A stretch of DNA of 64,000 bases from Sporodiniella umbellata (GCA_025677835.1 JAIXMR010000092.1:48355-112354); one strand, 5' to 3'; positions 24,130 through 38,634 are shown, counted from the first letter of the stretch. Numbers and translations are program-made. Notes: a model not told the origin generated them from the letters alone.

Positions 24130-25410
24130 ATGTCAGGAAATCCGGAATGGAACCGTCTTTGGGAGGTTGTACGTGCAAAGCCTGAAGATTTTAGCTCGTG
24201 GGAACAACTTGTTCGAATCGTTGACGCTGTGGAGACTATACCACCTAGTTCTCTTGAGCACGTTACCAATCTTGAACTTGTGTACGATCAGTTTTTAGCT
24301 AAATTTCCTCTATGTTTTGGATACTGGAAAAAATATGCAGATTGGGAAGGGAAACTGAATGGTGCTCAAGGAGCCGAAAAAGTAACAACAACATATGCAA
24401 GTATTCTTATCACCGTGTCCAACTATTTTTTTTTTTTTTTCTGTATAAACATTAGACTTTTGAAAGAGGATTAGCTGCCATTCACAATTCAATTGATCTT
24501 TGGAACCAGTATCTTGACTTCAAAATGACTCATTCAGTGGATAATGAAGAAATTGAAAAGTAAAACCTCATCCTTTTCCCTACACCATTTTATGACAGAA
24601 GATATTCACTTTGACATTAGTTTATTTGAACGCGCCTCAGTGTGCGTTGGACAAGACTTTTTAGCCCACCCGTTCTGGGACAAATATATTGACTTTGTTG
24701 AAAACAAGCTGGTTGATGCCCAAAAGCTACTAAGGCTTATGGATCGAATAGTGATCATACCTATGCACCAGTACGCTCGTTATTATGAAAAATGGAGGAA
24801 TATTCGCTCCAGTAGGAAGTCTTCTGAAGCAATATCGGAGCAGGACTTGAAACTCATGTGTGCACAAATAAAAGACGAAAAAAGCGAACTACCTGAAGGC
24901 GACGCATTGGAGGCTGCATTAAAAGAGAAAATCGAAGCCCATGGTGTTAGTGTATATAAAAAAACGCAAGAAGGAACCAATAAACGTTGGGTGTATGAAG
25001 CAGAAATTAAACGACCCTATTTTCATGTCAGACCTCTTGACCGACCTCAGCTTCAAAACTGGAACCGATATTTAGATTTTGAGGAAGACACAAATGACGT
25101 GAACCGGATTCGAATACTTTATGAGAGATGTCTTGTACCATGTGTAAGAGAATGGACAAAATAAACTAGACCTCACAGATTAATGTTAGGCACAATACGA
25201 AGAATTTTGGCTTCGCTACGGTCAGTGGCTAATGAAAAACGACCTTATTGAAGAAGCACAAGATGCATACTCGAGGGCTGTCTATACATTCTTACGTAGC
25301 GATAAAATCCATATCAAATTGGCATTAGCTTTAATACTAGAAGAAGAAGAAAGAATGGATGATGCAAAATCAATATATACATCTATATTAGAAATCTGTA
25401 AAACAAAACC

Positions 25411-25441
<31 letters not shown>

Positions 25442-26153
25442 TACAGACAGAGGCCTGACTTTATTGTTGCTATCTATACTTTTATAGCACCTTCGCATAT
25501 CGAAACCGCTGTTCGTTATTTTCATTTTGAACGTAGACAAAACCCTGATCAACTTGAAAACATCATTAGCCAATACATAAAGTCAGAACATTTTGATCAA
25601 CTGGCCAAGACTCATTTTCTTGCACAGTATATCAAGCATTTACGACAGGTTTGTATTCACCTTTTTGTCTTTGTTTTATTTTTTTTTTTTTTCGTAAAAG
25701 CGCGTTTCTTACCATACTCTATAGAGCGAACAAGACGAGCTAGCAAGAAGTACTTTTGAAAATTATGCTGCCCAATTTACAAATATCAAGCAGTTTTGGA
25801 TGCACTATATCAACTTTGAGCTGACTTTTTACGATCAACAATCAAACAAACGTATCCTAAACGTGTTTGAAAACGCTAAAAAATCCCTAATAACTGAGGA
25901 AGACCTTAAAACTGTTAATAGCCGTTTAAGAGAATACCTATTGGAACGCGGTAATAATGTACATTTACTCAATAGAACGCCGTCCAATAGCTTCACTCAA
26001 TTTTTGCCGGAAGCTGACACACAGTCTTTCTTAAAGCGTCCACTTGAGGCTGAAGACAACTCTTTTGTTAAACAACCAAGGTACGATGCATACTATGGAC
26101 AACAGGTACAGCCACAAGTACCAAATATATCTGGGAATTATTACAATCAATAA
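24130..26153 (+). CDS. PRP39: Pre-mRNA-processing factor 39 (U1 snRNP, HAT repeats)
   Basis: A U1 snRNP-associated splicing factor built of half-a-TPR (HAT) repeats. Six exons (24130-24381, 24456-24559, 24621-25143, 25190-25397, 25488-25648, 25725-26153) give 558 aa. HAT signatures run throughout: FPLCFGYWKKYADWEGKLNG, LFERASVCVGQDFLAHPFWD, RPYFHVRPLDRPQLQNWNRY, FEEDTNDVNRIRILYERCLV and VRYFHFERRQNPDQLENI. Two acceptors were chosen against longer open frames because they restore these repeats in phase (24620 and 25487). The fourth intron begins with a 28-A tract. The C-terminal tail is low in structure (YYGQQVQPQVPNIS). Slightly shorter than yeast Prp39. Confidence 0.9.
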
Positions 26154-26240
26154 TAGTTAGACTATATATATATATATATATATATATACAAGAAAAAAAA
26201 AGAGAAGAAGGATAGTAATAAAACGCTTGACCCTTCTTTT

Positions 26241-26275
<35 letters not shown>

Positions 26276-27549
26276 TTTAACGTGCATTTTGCTTTTACAT
26301 CGCAAAGAGAGTTATATCACCTTCCTGATACAATCGTTTTTTTTTTCTCTTCTAGAAATTAGTTTAATTTTAATGGGCGTTTGATATACTATAATCAAGG
26401 AATGTATATAACAAACTATCTATAAGGCTAAATTATCATATGGTAGCCAAGACGTTAGTCATACTATGTACATAAAAATCCTCACTACTGGTGAATGATC
26501 ATTTATTTCCTATCAACAAACAAAATTAAATCCTAATTGTTACATATTGAGCTCTTTTTTTTTTGGAGGTTACACTTTAAAAACACACCATTAAGTTTAA
26601 TATGAGCTATACAATTGCTTTACAAGGCAGTTTTATTATAAAAAGAACACTAAACTATTTTACAAGGTTAGACCTTTTATAATGTCAACCAACAAGAAAA
26701 AAAAAAAAAAAAAAAAAAAAGAGGGAAGAAATCTTGTTTCAAAAAAATTGCTTTCTATACTCTGTTGTATTAAACACACAAGTAGATTCGCATCCAAAGA
26801 GTTCCAGAGCTAATCCACATTTTGATCTGGTTTAGTATTACCTATGCTCAAGGCCAAATAGGACGCATTTTGATGAATCTGTACCACTTTACTGGTGTAA
26901 TACATGCGTTATTTTAGATTTTATAAAACCCATAGGACCATAAAAACAAATAAAAAAAAAAAAAAAAGGAGGCCTGTCCTTTCCAGATTTAGTGCGAACT
27001 GATAAGGGTTTACTATTTGTTGTATTGCGTGTTTTTCTATGATTGTTTGTTACATTGCCTTTTATGTTATGCAAATGTATTGCGGCTATTAAACTTTGTA
27101 TGTATATAGATAAAGGACTTGTCTGAAATTAATAATCGGCGCTGACTAAAATAGAACAAAAGGCATTGAGCCAACTCCCTCTATCTTTTAGAATCAAGAG
27201 TATTTCGGGTCAAGCGATGAAATAAGAAAAAGAAAAACAATCTATTCGTAAATCGATCAATATGTATTGATCTGTAACGCAAGCAAAAAAAAAAAAAAAA
27301 AAAAAAAAATTCAAGATTACATTGCACAGACTACGTTTGAATTGGGTTATCACTAAATCAATGAAAGAAGCATTACATCAAAACTCAACTTTTAAAAGAC
27401 AAATGGACTTTGTACAATAGTTTATTTATGTTTCTAAAGGAGACAGAAGAGGGGATATGTGTTTGCGCGTATTTGTGTATATAATATTAATCCTATATTA
27501 AAATGAATGTCGTTTTTTTTTTTTTTTTTTTTTTGGAGGTGTATAGTTT
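26154..27549. other. Convergent intergenic region rich in A/T homopolymers
   Basis: A 1.4-kb spacer between the 3' ends of PRP39 and the universal stress protein gene. It contains a TA dinucleotide repeat at 26163-26188 and several A- or T-runs of 20-33 nt (near 26240-26272, 26697-26720, 27283-27309, 27513-27534). No gene is supported. Confidence 0.6.
26163..26188. repeat. (TA)n microsatellite
   Basis: About 13 uninterrupted TA dinucleotides just downstream of the PRP39 stop codon. Confidence 0.9.
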
Positions 27550-28834
27550 TTATGAGGCTACTTTGACACTGAGTTCATCTACAGCTAGTTGGCCCGACTC
27601 TACACCTAAAACAGAGAGTTAAAAAACAAATCAACATAGCTTGTGCAATAGTTCACTTACTTTCACTTAGAGGGGGTGCCTTGACACGTTTCTTTTCTTC
27701 AGCCTTCTTTGTTTTCTGAGGTTTAATCACAGTGACAGGCACGGGAGATTTGTGTACAAGATAAGTAGATATGGAACCCATAAATAGCCTGTGCATGAAA
27801 TTTCAGTCCCCGGACAACAAATCATATGCTTTGAATTAAAAATATTTACCCTTTCATAGAGCCTCGACCCTTACTCCCGCAAACAACCATTGTTAGGGGC
27901 AATTCCGAAATCTACAGAGTGTGTTGAGTATTTTCTGCAAAAAAAAAAAGGTAGAAAGTACACAGCAACTTACCAATTTAGATAAAACATCTTTGACTCT
28001 TCCACAAATAGCGTATGTCGTTAAAGAGACATCAAACAATAACATCTGGTTTAAAGCCCTTTTGGCTTCTTCTGTTACTGTCTCAGAAGCTCTACTAAGC
28101 TAAAGAATTATCATTAAAAAAAAAAAAAAAATTGGATGTTAATTATTGACATGTAAAAAAAAAAAAAAAAATTTTTTTTTTCTTACCTCTTTTGACAAGG
28201 ACAATCCAGCCTGTTTGACTGCTTCTGGGTTATCTTCTCTATTTACTGCAGTTACTACGTACAGATGATCACCGTCTCGCATCATGGTGCCCATTGTCCA
28301 TTCGATTGCGTTATAGCTTTCTTCGCTGAAATCACAGGCCACTAGATAGGAACGTTGTTTTCTCCTTGGTTTTAAATGATCAGCCAATTGACCTTTAGGC
28401 CCAGCTCCGTAATGGTTTTTGACCATGATCTGATCCGACTTTTTGGTTACACTAGCCTTATCAGCAAACACCAGCAAATGGCGCTTAATGTCAACGTCTT
28501 GACTACGGAGCGAGTTGACTCGGGCCAGATGGATCTGTGGGACTACTTCATCGTAAGGGATGTATCGGTTAGACTCTGTAATTCGATAGAGTTCATCGTC
28601 CATATCGTCCACTTCGTCATCGTCATCGTCATCGGATTTGACCGTGGTAGGAACAAGTGCAGGCAATAGGTTGGGATCGTCCTTTTCAATAATCACAGCA
28701 GGTGGAATATGTCTGTCCTTGGGGTCAATCACATTCAAATCCTTGAACTTTAGCTCCAAATCATCTGAATGAAAAGGCTCTTCAGTAGTAAGAGGGTGGT
28801 GGCCACCCATTGTTATGCACTGAGTTTCTCCCAT
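27550..28834 (-). CDS. Universal stress protein (UspA) family protein
   Basis: Five exons (28834-28187, 28099-27974, 27911-27850, 27788-27661, 27605-27550) give 339 aa. The N-terminal 150 residues are hydrophilic, with an acidic run (DDDDDDEVDDMDDE). The Usp domain follows: RSYLVACDFSEESYNAIEWT (beta1 and helix), HLYVVTAVNREDNPE, and the nucleotide-binding loop pattern GSKGRGSMKGLFMGSISTYL, close to the ATP-binding consensus G-2x-G-9x-G(S/T). This is followed by HKSPVPVTVIKP. Together these make a fungal Usp with a long regulatory N-terminus, probably cytosolic and phosphorylatable. The exact role is unknown for most fungal members. Exon 1 ends beside a 17-A/10-T palindrome inside the intron. 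Confidence 0.87.
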
Positions 28835-29276
28835 CGTGTTTAAATATTACAAAAGTTTAAAAAAGGGAAAAAAAAAATAAAAAGGGATAAAAAGTAAAAA
28901 ATAATAATAAAAAATTTTGCAGAATTTTATTTAAATGTGTTGTGTGTGTGTATGTGCGTGTGTAATGTTGAGATTACTTTTTTTTTACAGATTTTTGTTC
29001 CAGACTCAGCACACAAGGAATCGTTTTGGTTTAGAACCGTTTCTGTAGGGACGGAAACACAAGCATGCCTTACGTATGTCTTTCTTTGTCCTCCCGAGAT
29101 CAAAGCGCTTGCATTTACTTTTGACCAAAACAGTGCAAATTAAAGTAAATGCAGCGCTCGTTTATTTGAAACCTGCTGTCTTTGCAACAAGAAGAAAAAA
29201 AAAAAAAAAAATTTTTTTTTCTTATTTTGGCTTATTTTTTTTTTTTTGAAGACGCTTATCCATTTAAAGTAGTGGC

Positions 29277-29312
<36 letters not shown>

Positions 29313-29450
29313 GAGATGTTAACTTGTGAAAATGAAACTAAAGAAGTTTACACTAACTTATTCAGTCCGGTTTTAATCAACATGGAATTTTTTTTCTTGC
29401 TTCAATACAGTCACGGCTGCTGTGTTTTCAAAGTCTATCTTTTTATTCAT
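28835..29450. other. Intergenic region with A/T palindromic runs
   Basis: Spacer between the HisRS 3' end and the USP start, both on the minus strand. It contains A-run/T-run palindromes near 29191-29221 and a 28-nt T-run at 29281-29308. No gene supported. Confidence 0.55.
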
Positions 29451-31245
29451 CTATTTTCTTGTGTCTCTATAAGAAGAGAGTCTAGCATTTATTTCTTCCA
29501 GCATGTTTTCTTTCTGAACGCTAACACCGCCACCTTGGGTTTCGTTCTTACTTCTCATGTCCTTGATACGGACTTCTCCATTATCCAACTCGCTCTTGCC
29601 AATAATCACAGCAAAAGGAATCATTTCTTTGTCACATACAGCAAACTGTTTATCCAACTTGGGCTTGTTCTTGAACATATAAGAGGCTTTGATGCCGTGA
29701 TCCCACAAGAACTTGGCAATCTCCATTCTTTCTTTCAAAAGTCCGTCGCCGACTGAGATAACGTAAACCTCGGTTTCATTACTCTTGATTTCTTCAGCCT
29801 TGTGCTTGGCCATCAAGATAGAAAACACACGTTCGACGCCAATAGAGACACCAACACAAGGGGTTTGTAAGTTGGGGACCCCCTTCTTATTCACACCCGA
29901 GAACATGCCTACCAAATTATCGTAACGGCCACCGGCAGCGATAGAACCTACGCCTACAGTAGACTCATCCAGTTCATCAGCGTTGGCCTTCTTCTTGGGT
30001 ACAACAACACCCTCAGCCATTTCTATAGATCCAGGCATAAGTCTAAACCGCTTGTTGCCTTCTGTACTTACTAGGAGGAGCAGACTTTTCAGTCACGGCT
30101 TCATAAATAATACCCGTGTAGTAATCCAAACCACGGGCCAAACTGAGATCAAAAGACATTTTGTGAGAGACTTCAAAGATATCCAGGAAGCCAAACAAGA
30201 TCTCCATGTCCTGAATACCAGCAGTAGCGCTAGCGTTCTTCATCAGGGCTTCATCCTTCTTGAGGACATCGAGCAACTTGCCATCCCCCTTTAACTTGAC
30301 GTATTCACCAATCTTATCAGCTACTTCAGGAGCCAATCCTTTTTCTTCCACCATTTCTTTCTTTACGTCAGCCCAAGGCGCTTTATCAAGCTTGTCTACA
30401 GCAGAAGAAATAGGTCGAATGTTGGCTTCTGGTACACCGCATACTTCAAAGATACCATCCAGAATCTTTCGATGGTTGATCTTCACTGTGAACTCGCCCA
30501 CTTCTAAATCTGTCAAGACTTCACATAGAATCCTCAAGATCTCGGCATCAGGAATCATTGGGTCATAGACACCTGCAATATCAAAATCCTTTGAGGGTAC
30601 AGGTAAGTCGTTTTGTTTTTTTGTTTTGTTTTTCTTACGCATTGATAGAATTCTCTCATACGACCTTTTGTCATCGCAGGTTGATCACGACGATAGACCT
30701 TGGCGATATGGTATCTTTTAAAGTTTTGGTATTCTTTACCGTTCATGGCCAAGAAACGAGCAAAAGGGACCGTCAGATCATAACGAAGAGAGCATTCCTC
30801 ACCGCCTTGATCTGCCAAGTCATAGATCAGCTTGCTGTCCTCTCCATACTTGCCAGCAAGAATCTCTTTCAACTCAAAGACAGGTGTATCGATCGTGACC
30901 GCACCGTGTTTTTTAAATACACGAGTGATGGTGTTGAAGACCTTTTCACGAATCGCCATGTCTTTATCGTTATAATCTTTGGTACCCTGTGTCCATAGAC
31001 ATCAGTGCCTGTGATTAGTCTCGTGCTAAGTTTACCTTGGCAGTCTTGAGTGTAAAAGCCGTCTTGGCTGCCTTGCTGGGCTTTTTATCCGTCCCCTCTA
31101 AAACAGCCAACTCTTTCTTAAGCGCAAGCAAAGTAGCCACTTGCTCATCCACAAGCTTCTTTTCAGCTCCCTCAGTCTTTAACTGTCGTACTAATTTTCC
31201 TTGCCCTTCAATCGCTTGTGTTAATTCAATCTTCTTATCGGCCAT
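29451..31245 (-). CDS. HTS1: Histidyl-tRNA synthetase (cytosolic and/or mitochondrial)
   Basis: A class II synthetase charging tRNA-His. Four exons (31245-31036, 30986-30639, 30588-30072, 30022-29451) give 548 aa. The N-terminus ([20 protein letters not shown]) is a WHEP-like helical domain. Class II motif 1 lies near [20 protein letters not shown], motif 2 near [20 protein letters not shown]. The HisRS signatures [15 protein letters not shown] and [15 protein letters not shown] are present, and a C-terminal anticodon-binding domain follows [20 protein letters not shown]. The ATG at 31245 is used; the codon two positions upstream is TTG. The third intron is taken as 49 nt, because the nearer acceptor would leave an implausible 29-nt intron. 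In yeast one gene makes both cytosolic and mitochondrial forms. No presequence is obvious here. Confidence 0.95.
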
Positions 31246-31681
31246 CTCCAATAAATATCAAAAATAAAAAAAAAAAAAAAAAAAAGTTTTAATCGTCGTG
31301 ACTTTGGAAGAAGTATCAACGTATTTTGGCGCCATTTCATTTTTTTTTTTTTTTTTTTTTTTCTGTTTAAGCTGCGGTTTGAAAGTACAGAATCTAACGT
31401 GTAAGTAATCACTTGGTCAGATCTAGAAAACATGGTTTTTCTTTGCTTGTAAAAAAATGACATCTCGATTGATATACGCGCAAATCTACATGCACGATAT
31501 ATATATATATATATGTGTGTGTGTGTTTGTGACTTGGGTTATACGAGAGCAGATGAATGTCAAAATAAAAAGCATTCCTTTTATTTTTTTTTTTTTTTTT
31601 TTTTTACTCTTTTCTCTTTCTTTTTTTTTTTCTTTATCTATTTTTTTTTTTTCATTATTATTTTATTATCTAGTGCCGACA
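31246..31681. other. Divergent intergenic region (HTS1 / FHA kinase)
   Basis: A 436-nt probable shared promoter with A- and T-runs and a short (AT)n(GT)n stretch at about 31498-31528. T-rich sequence directly precedes the kinase ATG. Confidence 0.55.
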
Positions 31682-34100
<2,419 letters not shown>

Positions 34101-34234
34101 CGTCTTCTACCAAGAAAAAAAAAAAAAAAAAAAAAAAAAAAACTGCTTGGTGACAATAAAGTGTATACTACAATCAAATAGAGTAGTTTTCTCTCTCTTT
34201 TTTTTTTTTTTTTTGTTGCCGAAATTTTTTTTTA

Positions 34235-35340
34235 ATGTCGTTTCCACAAAAAACACCAACGATTCGGTTATGGGAATTAGAGAATGAACTGACAGCGAAA
34301 CAGAGCCCAGGCATGTCAAAGCGTAATTGGAAAGAAGAAGAGAAACGTTTTTGTCGAGTTCAAGAGCTTCCTTTATTAAGTAGAACAGACATGACTCAAC
34401 CGAACGTTAAAAGGTATAGCATTATTTCGATAGCAAGATTTTAAAAAACAAATTTGGGTTATTTTTTTTTTTTTTTTAGTTTAAGAGATGCCGAATTACA
34501 ATTCGAATTATGGAACCATATTATGGAAAAGGCATGCTCTTTGAGTACTTTTTCGATTGACGAATAACATACTCTTAGGTGTATAGCTTAGAGAACCAGT
34601 ACGATAAAAAGAGTTGGGATCCGCTTGTGTCCCAATTTAGAAAGCTGAGAGAGGGTGTTTATGCATCCAACTGGAGCCATAGGAACTATGAGTTTGCGAT
34701 ACAAGGTACTCTATGAATCATAGAACGGATAGGATAATCCAGGGCATGTCTGTGTAGTGTATGAGTGGTCTATCAACACAAGCCTGAAGGCGCGAGAATT
34801 TGATGAGCTCTATAAAAGTTTAAGAGGATTGATAGAAGATCTCTACCCACTAAGAAGGGTAAGTTCAAGTACACCTTAACAACAATAAACAAAATATAGG
34901 ATTTAGAAAAACCTTTTTTCTCTGTTCTTTACCTGCTTTATTTTTGCTGCGTTTTGAACGATCAGGAGATAGTTATGAGACGATTAACAAACATGAGACT
35001 GGATACAAAAGAGATGCGGTTTGCTAAACAAGTAGTACGTTGTGTTTTCGTCACCAACAATCCAATTCATTACTTCCGGCTCTACTCCCAATCGCCATGC
35101 TTACCTTACCAATGGATGATGGAAAAGTACCACAGCACAATGCGTAAGCGGGCTATCCAGACACTCTGGAAATCATATCTCTCTGTCTCGCTCGATTGGG
35201 CTAAACTATGCTTGGGTCTAAATAACAAAGCAGAAGTAGAATCTACCCTTCGCTCCTTTGCGGATTGTATAGACCACATTGACGCAGAAAAAAACATGGT
35301 TCATTTTATCAAAGGAAATAAAAAGAAAGTAGGCCTGTAG
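34235..35340 (+). CDS. SAC3/GANP-domain-like protein
   Basis: Five exons (34235-34413, 34480-34531, 34579-34705, 34758-34858, 34966-35340) give 277 aa. The protein is helical. DPLVSQFRKLREGVYASNW, VYEWSINTSLKAREFDELYK and SLRGLIEDLYP match the spacing of the SAC3/GANP helical (PCI-like) fold. RCVFVTNNPIHYFRLYSQSP followed by LPYQWMMEKYHSTMRKRAIQ fits the conserved FxxLY-type segment of that family. Proteins of this class act in mRNA export or transcription-coupled mRNA handling. The short length resembles the SAC3D1/Thp3 branch rather than full Sac3. Intron 2 is ambiguous: it uses either a GC donor at 34532, or a GT donor at 34545 with an acceptor ending in CTTAG. Both keep the frame. Confidence 0.65.
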
Positions 35341-35799
35341 AAAGAGGATACCTGTACCTGTCAAGTCTGTCTGTTAGGAAAAGAAACGCGTTGCATTTAG
35401 AACTTGTCCACCATTGGCCAAAGCCGCTCTCGCATTTTGAACTCAGTCGGAAAATTCAAAATGGGGTTTTGCTTTCTGGTTAGCGAAAGAGTTTAAGAGA
35501 TCCTATGCCGGAATTTTGCCAGAGCTTTAGAAAGATGAGGTTTATAGCAAGGGCTTGGTTAGAACCAGTTTTCTTTTATCCCTGAACGAGTTATCTTCGT
35601 ACTTTCTTTTTGGGCGTGCAGAATCAAAGCTTTGTTTCTCCGCCATAAGTATAGGTTTGTTTTTCTAATTGGACCGTATAAAAATAGGCTGTTCAAACTG
35701 ATATCATGAACGCAGCTGTTATCTGACTGAAGTGTGATGATGTTTTCGTAAAATACGGTTCGTTTACTACAGCTAGCATCACAAAAAGTTTGTTCTTGC

Positions 35800-35833
<34 letters not shown>

Positions 35834-35944
35834 CAGGACAATGTACAATCCCAGTTTCCAGAAAATCTATATAAATCCCGTCTATTTGCTGTGCTTTTCT
35901 TCTTCTATCTCATTCAAAAAGAAAAAAAAAAAAAGAAAAAAAGA
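35341..35944. other. Intergenic region, about 600 nt
   Basis: Contains a 32-A run at about 35803-35833. No gene recognised. It is the presumed promoter of the acetyltransferase gene. Confidence 0.55.
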
Positions 35945-36505
35945 ATGACTACTGAAAAACAAAAGATGCTTGCCAATGAATACTACAATGCTCGCGATGC
36001 AGAGCTTGTCAGGGACAGACACCTTTGTATGCTGAAACTCAAGAAGCTCAACGATACTGTAGATGATCAAGAACGCTTTTCTCTTTGGAAACAGGTCTTG
36101 GGGTCTATTGGCGAACGTTCGTCTATAAACTCCATTTTCCGTTGTGATTATGGCTACAATATCCATATCGGTACAGGGGTTGAGATTAACTACGACTGTA
36201 CCTTTTTGGATATCGGCAAGATTCGATTAGGAAACAACGTCTTCTTGGGCCCCAGCGTTCACATCTATACCGTAAACCATCCTTTGGATCCTGCTGAAAG
36301 AAGAACTGGCATTGAAATCGGCCATGATATCACGATTGGTGATGATAGCTGGATTGGAGGGTGTGTTGTTATTTGCCCCGGTGTCACAATCGGCCGTGGG
36401 GTCACAATTGGCGCTGGCTCAGTAGTTACTAAAGATATCCCTGATTACTCTGTAGCCGTTGGCTCCCCTGCAAAAGTGGTCAAGACCTTACCTGAATCTT
36501 CCTAA
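35945..36505 (+). CDS. Maltose/galactoside-type O-acetyltransferase (left-handed beta-helix)
   Basis: A sugar O-acetyltransferase of the bacterial Maa/LacA (NodL) group, transferring acetyl from acetyl-CoA to a sugar hydroxyl. Intronless, 186 aa, the full length of the family. The N-terminal helical part (KQKMLANEYYNARDAELVRD) is followed by hexapeptide repeats: IHIGTGVEINYDCTFLDIG, IRLGNNVFLGPSVHIYTVNH (with the catalytic His of the NHP motif), ITIGDDSWIGGCVVICPGVT and IGRGVTIGAGSVVTKDIPD, ending VGSPAKVVK. Among multi-exon neighbours, an intronless gene of a mainly bacterial family is a candidate for old horizontal transfer, though fungi widely have such genes. The physiological substrate is unknown. 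Confidence 0.92.
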   Translation: MTTEKQKMLANEYYNARDAELVRDRHLCMLKLKKLNDTVDDQERFSLWKQVLGSIGERSSINSIFRCDYGYNIHIGTGVEINYDCTFLDIGKIRLGNNVFLGPSVHIYTVNHPLDPAERRTGIEIGHDITIGDDSWIGGCVVICPGVTIGRGVTIGAGSVVTKDIPDYSVAVGSPAKVVKTLPESS

Positions 36506-36856
36506 ACAGGAAAAAAAAAAAAAAAAAGAAAGAGAAAAAGGAACAAATAAATATTCTTTTTTAAACCAAAAACCTTGCTGTATGTGAAAATGGACTTTTT
36601 TTTTTTTTTTTTTCAGTGTATTCAACGCTTTAGTAATTGATTTAAACTGAAAAGTATTTAAAGAAAGCCAACACTCAATCGATGAATCAAAACAAGCATC
36701 TTATTGTTGTTAGCGACCCTTTTGAAAAACATGGATGTTTGCTTTAGAGATATCACGTGATAAATTTAAACCCCGCATGCCATCCACAGCGAAAGTGGGT
36801 GACAAGAATAGGAAAACCCAAGATTCCCTCTCTTTTAAACATTAAAAGCTTCAGAG

Positions 36857-37568
36857 ATGGTAAATAGGACCTTCCTCCAACACACAAATAAAGAAAGAGA
36901 AAGAGCAAACAAAAAGACATGTATTTTTTTTTTTTTTTTTTGGATAAAAACAATATGGCAGTTGGATGGATGGATGGATGGATGGATGGATGGATGGATA
37001 GTATGAGCAGCTCAAATATCATCTGCCTATTTTGATGAATTACAAAGAAAACCCCCCATACGCCCATGGATGAATTTTAAATGTTTTTGCGTTCAACTAT
37101 AAACAACAAGTACATCCTTGTCTTGCAATCACACGACGAGTCTTAAACACCCACAGACATCATCTTGACTGTTGTAACCCGATTGTCAATGCCGTTATTT
37201 TTATTTTGTGAAAAAAAAAATATATATTCTTTTTGCTCTTTTTCTTTCTTTGATTCTACAGAGACAACCATTGACTGATAAACCTGTCTATAGCCTAAGC
37301 AAATCAAGGATATCAAAGAGTTTCTTGAAATTGCTCGCAGAAAGGATGCCAAGTCTGCTCGCGTCAAGAAGAACGCTGACAGCATCAAGTTCAAGGTCAG
37401 ATGTTCCAAGTACCTCTACACTCTTGTTGTAAAGGACAAGTCCAAGGCTAGCAAGCTTAGACAATCTCTCCCTCCCGGTAAAGCCACAGATGATGATCAG
37501 AGCTACCTTTTGTTTCTTTACTTACCCTTTTTTTTATTATTCTAGCTCTCTCTGTTCAAGAAATCTAA
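36857..37568 (+). CDS. RPL38: 60S ribosomal protein L38 (eL38)
   Basis: A small large-subunit ribosomal protein. Exons 37294-37477 and 37546-37568 encode [34 protein letters not shown] and the end [15 protein letters not shown], matching eL38 closely. The initiator must come from an upstream exon in phase 0. The only ATG directly followed by a GT donor in the upstream spacer is at 36857-36859, so exon 1 is taken as the ATG codon alone, giving 69 aa, the family length. That first intron (434 nt) would contain the GGAT microsatellite. The body is very secure; the first exon is inferred. Confidence 0.9.
36964..36999. repeat. (GGAT)9 microsatellite
   Basis: Nine perfect tandem copies of GGAT, probably inside the first intron of RPL38. 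Confidence 0.95.
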
Positions 37569-37707
37569 AGAGGATCTCTTTTTTTTTCATAAAACCGACC
37601 TTTTTACTCTGTATCAATAAACACTTTTTTTTTTTTTTTTGAGCCTAGTTTTTATTTATAAATCATGGATTGAATAAGATATACGTTGTATGTATGTGCG
37701 ATGGGCT

Positions 37708-38634
37708 TTAGAGGGGGATCTTGTCACTATTCTTCAAGTCCAGGACTTTGGAGATTAAACTTCTATTCCTGGTACTGCTTTCACTCAAAACCACTTTGTT
37801 CTGTCTCCACAGCTTTTCTAAAGCAGTTTGCGCCGACATGGTTCGAGTTTCTTTCAAGAGAGATAAGAAAACATGTCTCTTTATTTATCGATTGAATTTA
37901 CCTAATAACAAACGATTGATTTGATCGGCTATCTCGTCTCGATGCTCCTGACTCATGATGTTCTTTATCTTTTCGTGCTCTAGATCTTTGTAGGCAATAA
38001 GACTGGTGATACTATGGGTGTAATCCGTATAGAACTCATGAAACGGTCGAAGATGAGCTCTTGCAAACTCAATGGCTTCTAATGCGCCAGCTAGTTTAGT
38101 AATCTCGATAAATTGTTGACAGTAAAGTTTATAGATCGTAAAGTGTGTGGGATCGCCTTGGACTGCGTTCGCATAACGATCCATCAAATTCGGAAAATGA
38201 CGTTTTAAGAGTGATAAGGCTTGTTCACTATTTCCACTTTTGATGTTCTCATACACTTCTGTTATTTTATGATTATATAAGCTTGGTTGGCAGAGTAGAT
38301 AAATAAATAAAACCAAAAAAAAAAAAAAAAAAAAAAAAAAGAAAACTGAAAAAAGAAAAATAAAAACAAAATGAAAATACCTTTTCTAGCTTTCACTTCT
38401 TTCCAGTCAATAGCATCATCGAATGTGCCTAAAATAAACAACAAACAGTATTAACGTCTCTTGTGTCTTGATATACAAAGAAGGGGCTGTACGTTGGTTA
38501 TTGGTTAATATTGAGTTTGAGCATTCATCTAACAACTTCATTTCTTTGACTAATGCTTTGGCTGAATCTTGATGACAATAATGGAGCAAGTACTCCAAAA
38601 CAATGGCTCTGCTATCAGAATCATAGTGGTCCAT
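37708..38634 (-). CDS. LisH-CTLH-CRA protein (RanBP9/Gid8-like)
   Basis: Four exons (38634-38493, 38428-38381, 38258-37902, 37817-37708) give 218 aa. An N-terminal LisH-like helix pair (IVLEYLLHYCHQDSAKALVK) is followed by the CTLH segment ITEVYENIKSG/EVYENIKSGNSEQALSLL and RHFPNLMD. The CRA part then has FTIYKLYCQQFIEITK, ALEAIEFARAHLRPF and SQEHRDEIADQINRLLL. This module organises the GID/CTLH ubiquitin ligase and RanBP9-type scaffolds. The CRA wording (CQQFIE, ADQINRLLL) is closer to RanBP9/10 than to Gid8, but no SPRY domain precedes it. The last exon, LEKLWRQNKVVLSES onward, is predicted from a clean GT-AG pair; without it the protein would end GKFNR at 37885. Function is inferred from domains only. 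Confidence 0.8.

Noticed and set aside
30022..30072. 29-nt intron in HisRS using the acceptor before ACTTATGCC
   Set aside because: Too short for a spliceosomal intron. The next acceptor gives a 49-nt intron in frame.
37830..37860. GGTTCGAGT sequence resembling a tRNA B box
   Set aside because: No A box or cloverleaf at the proper distance; it lies within an intron of the LisH-CTLH gene.
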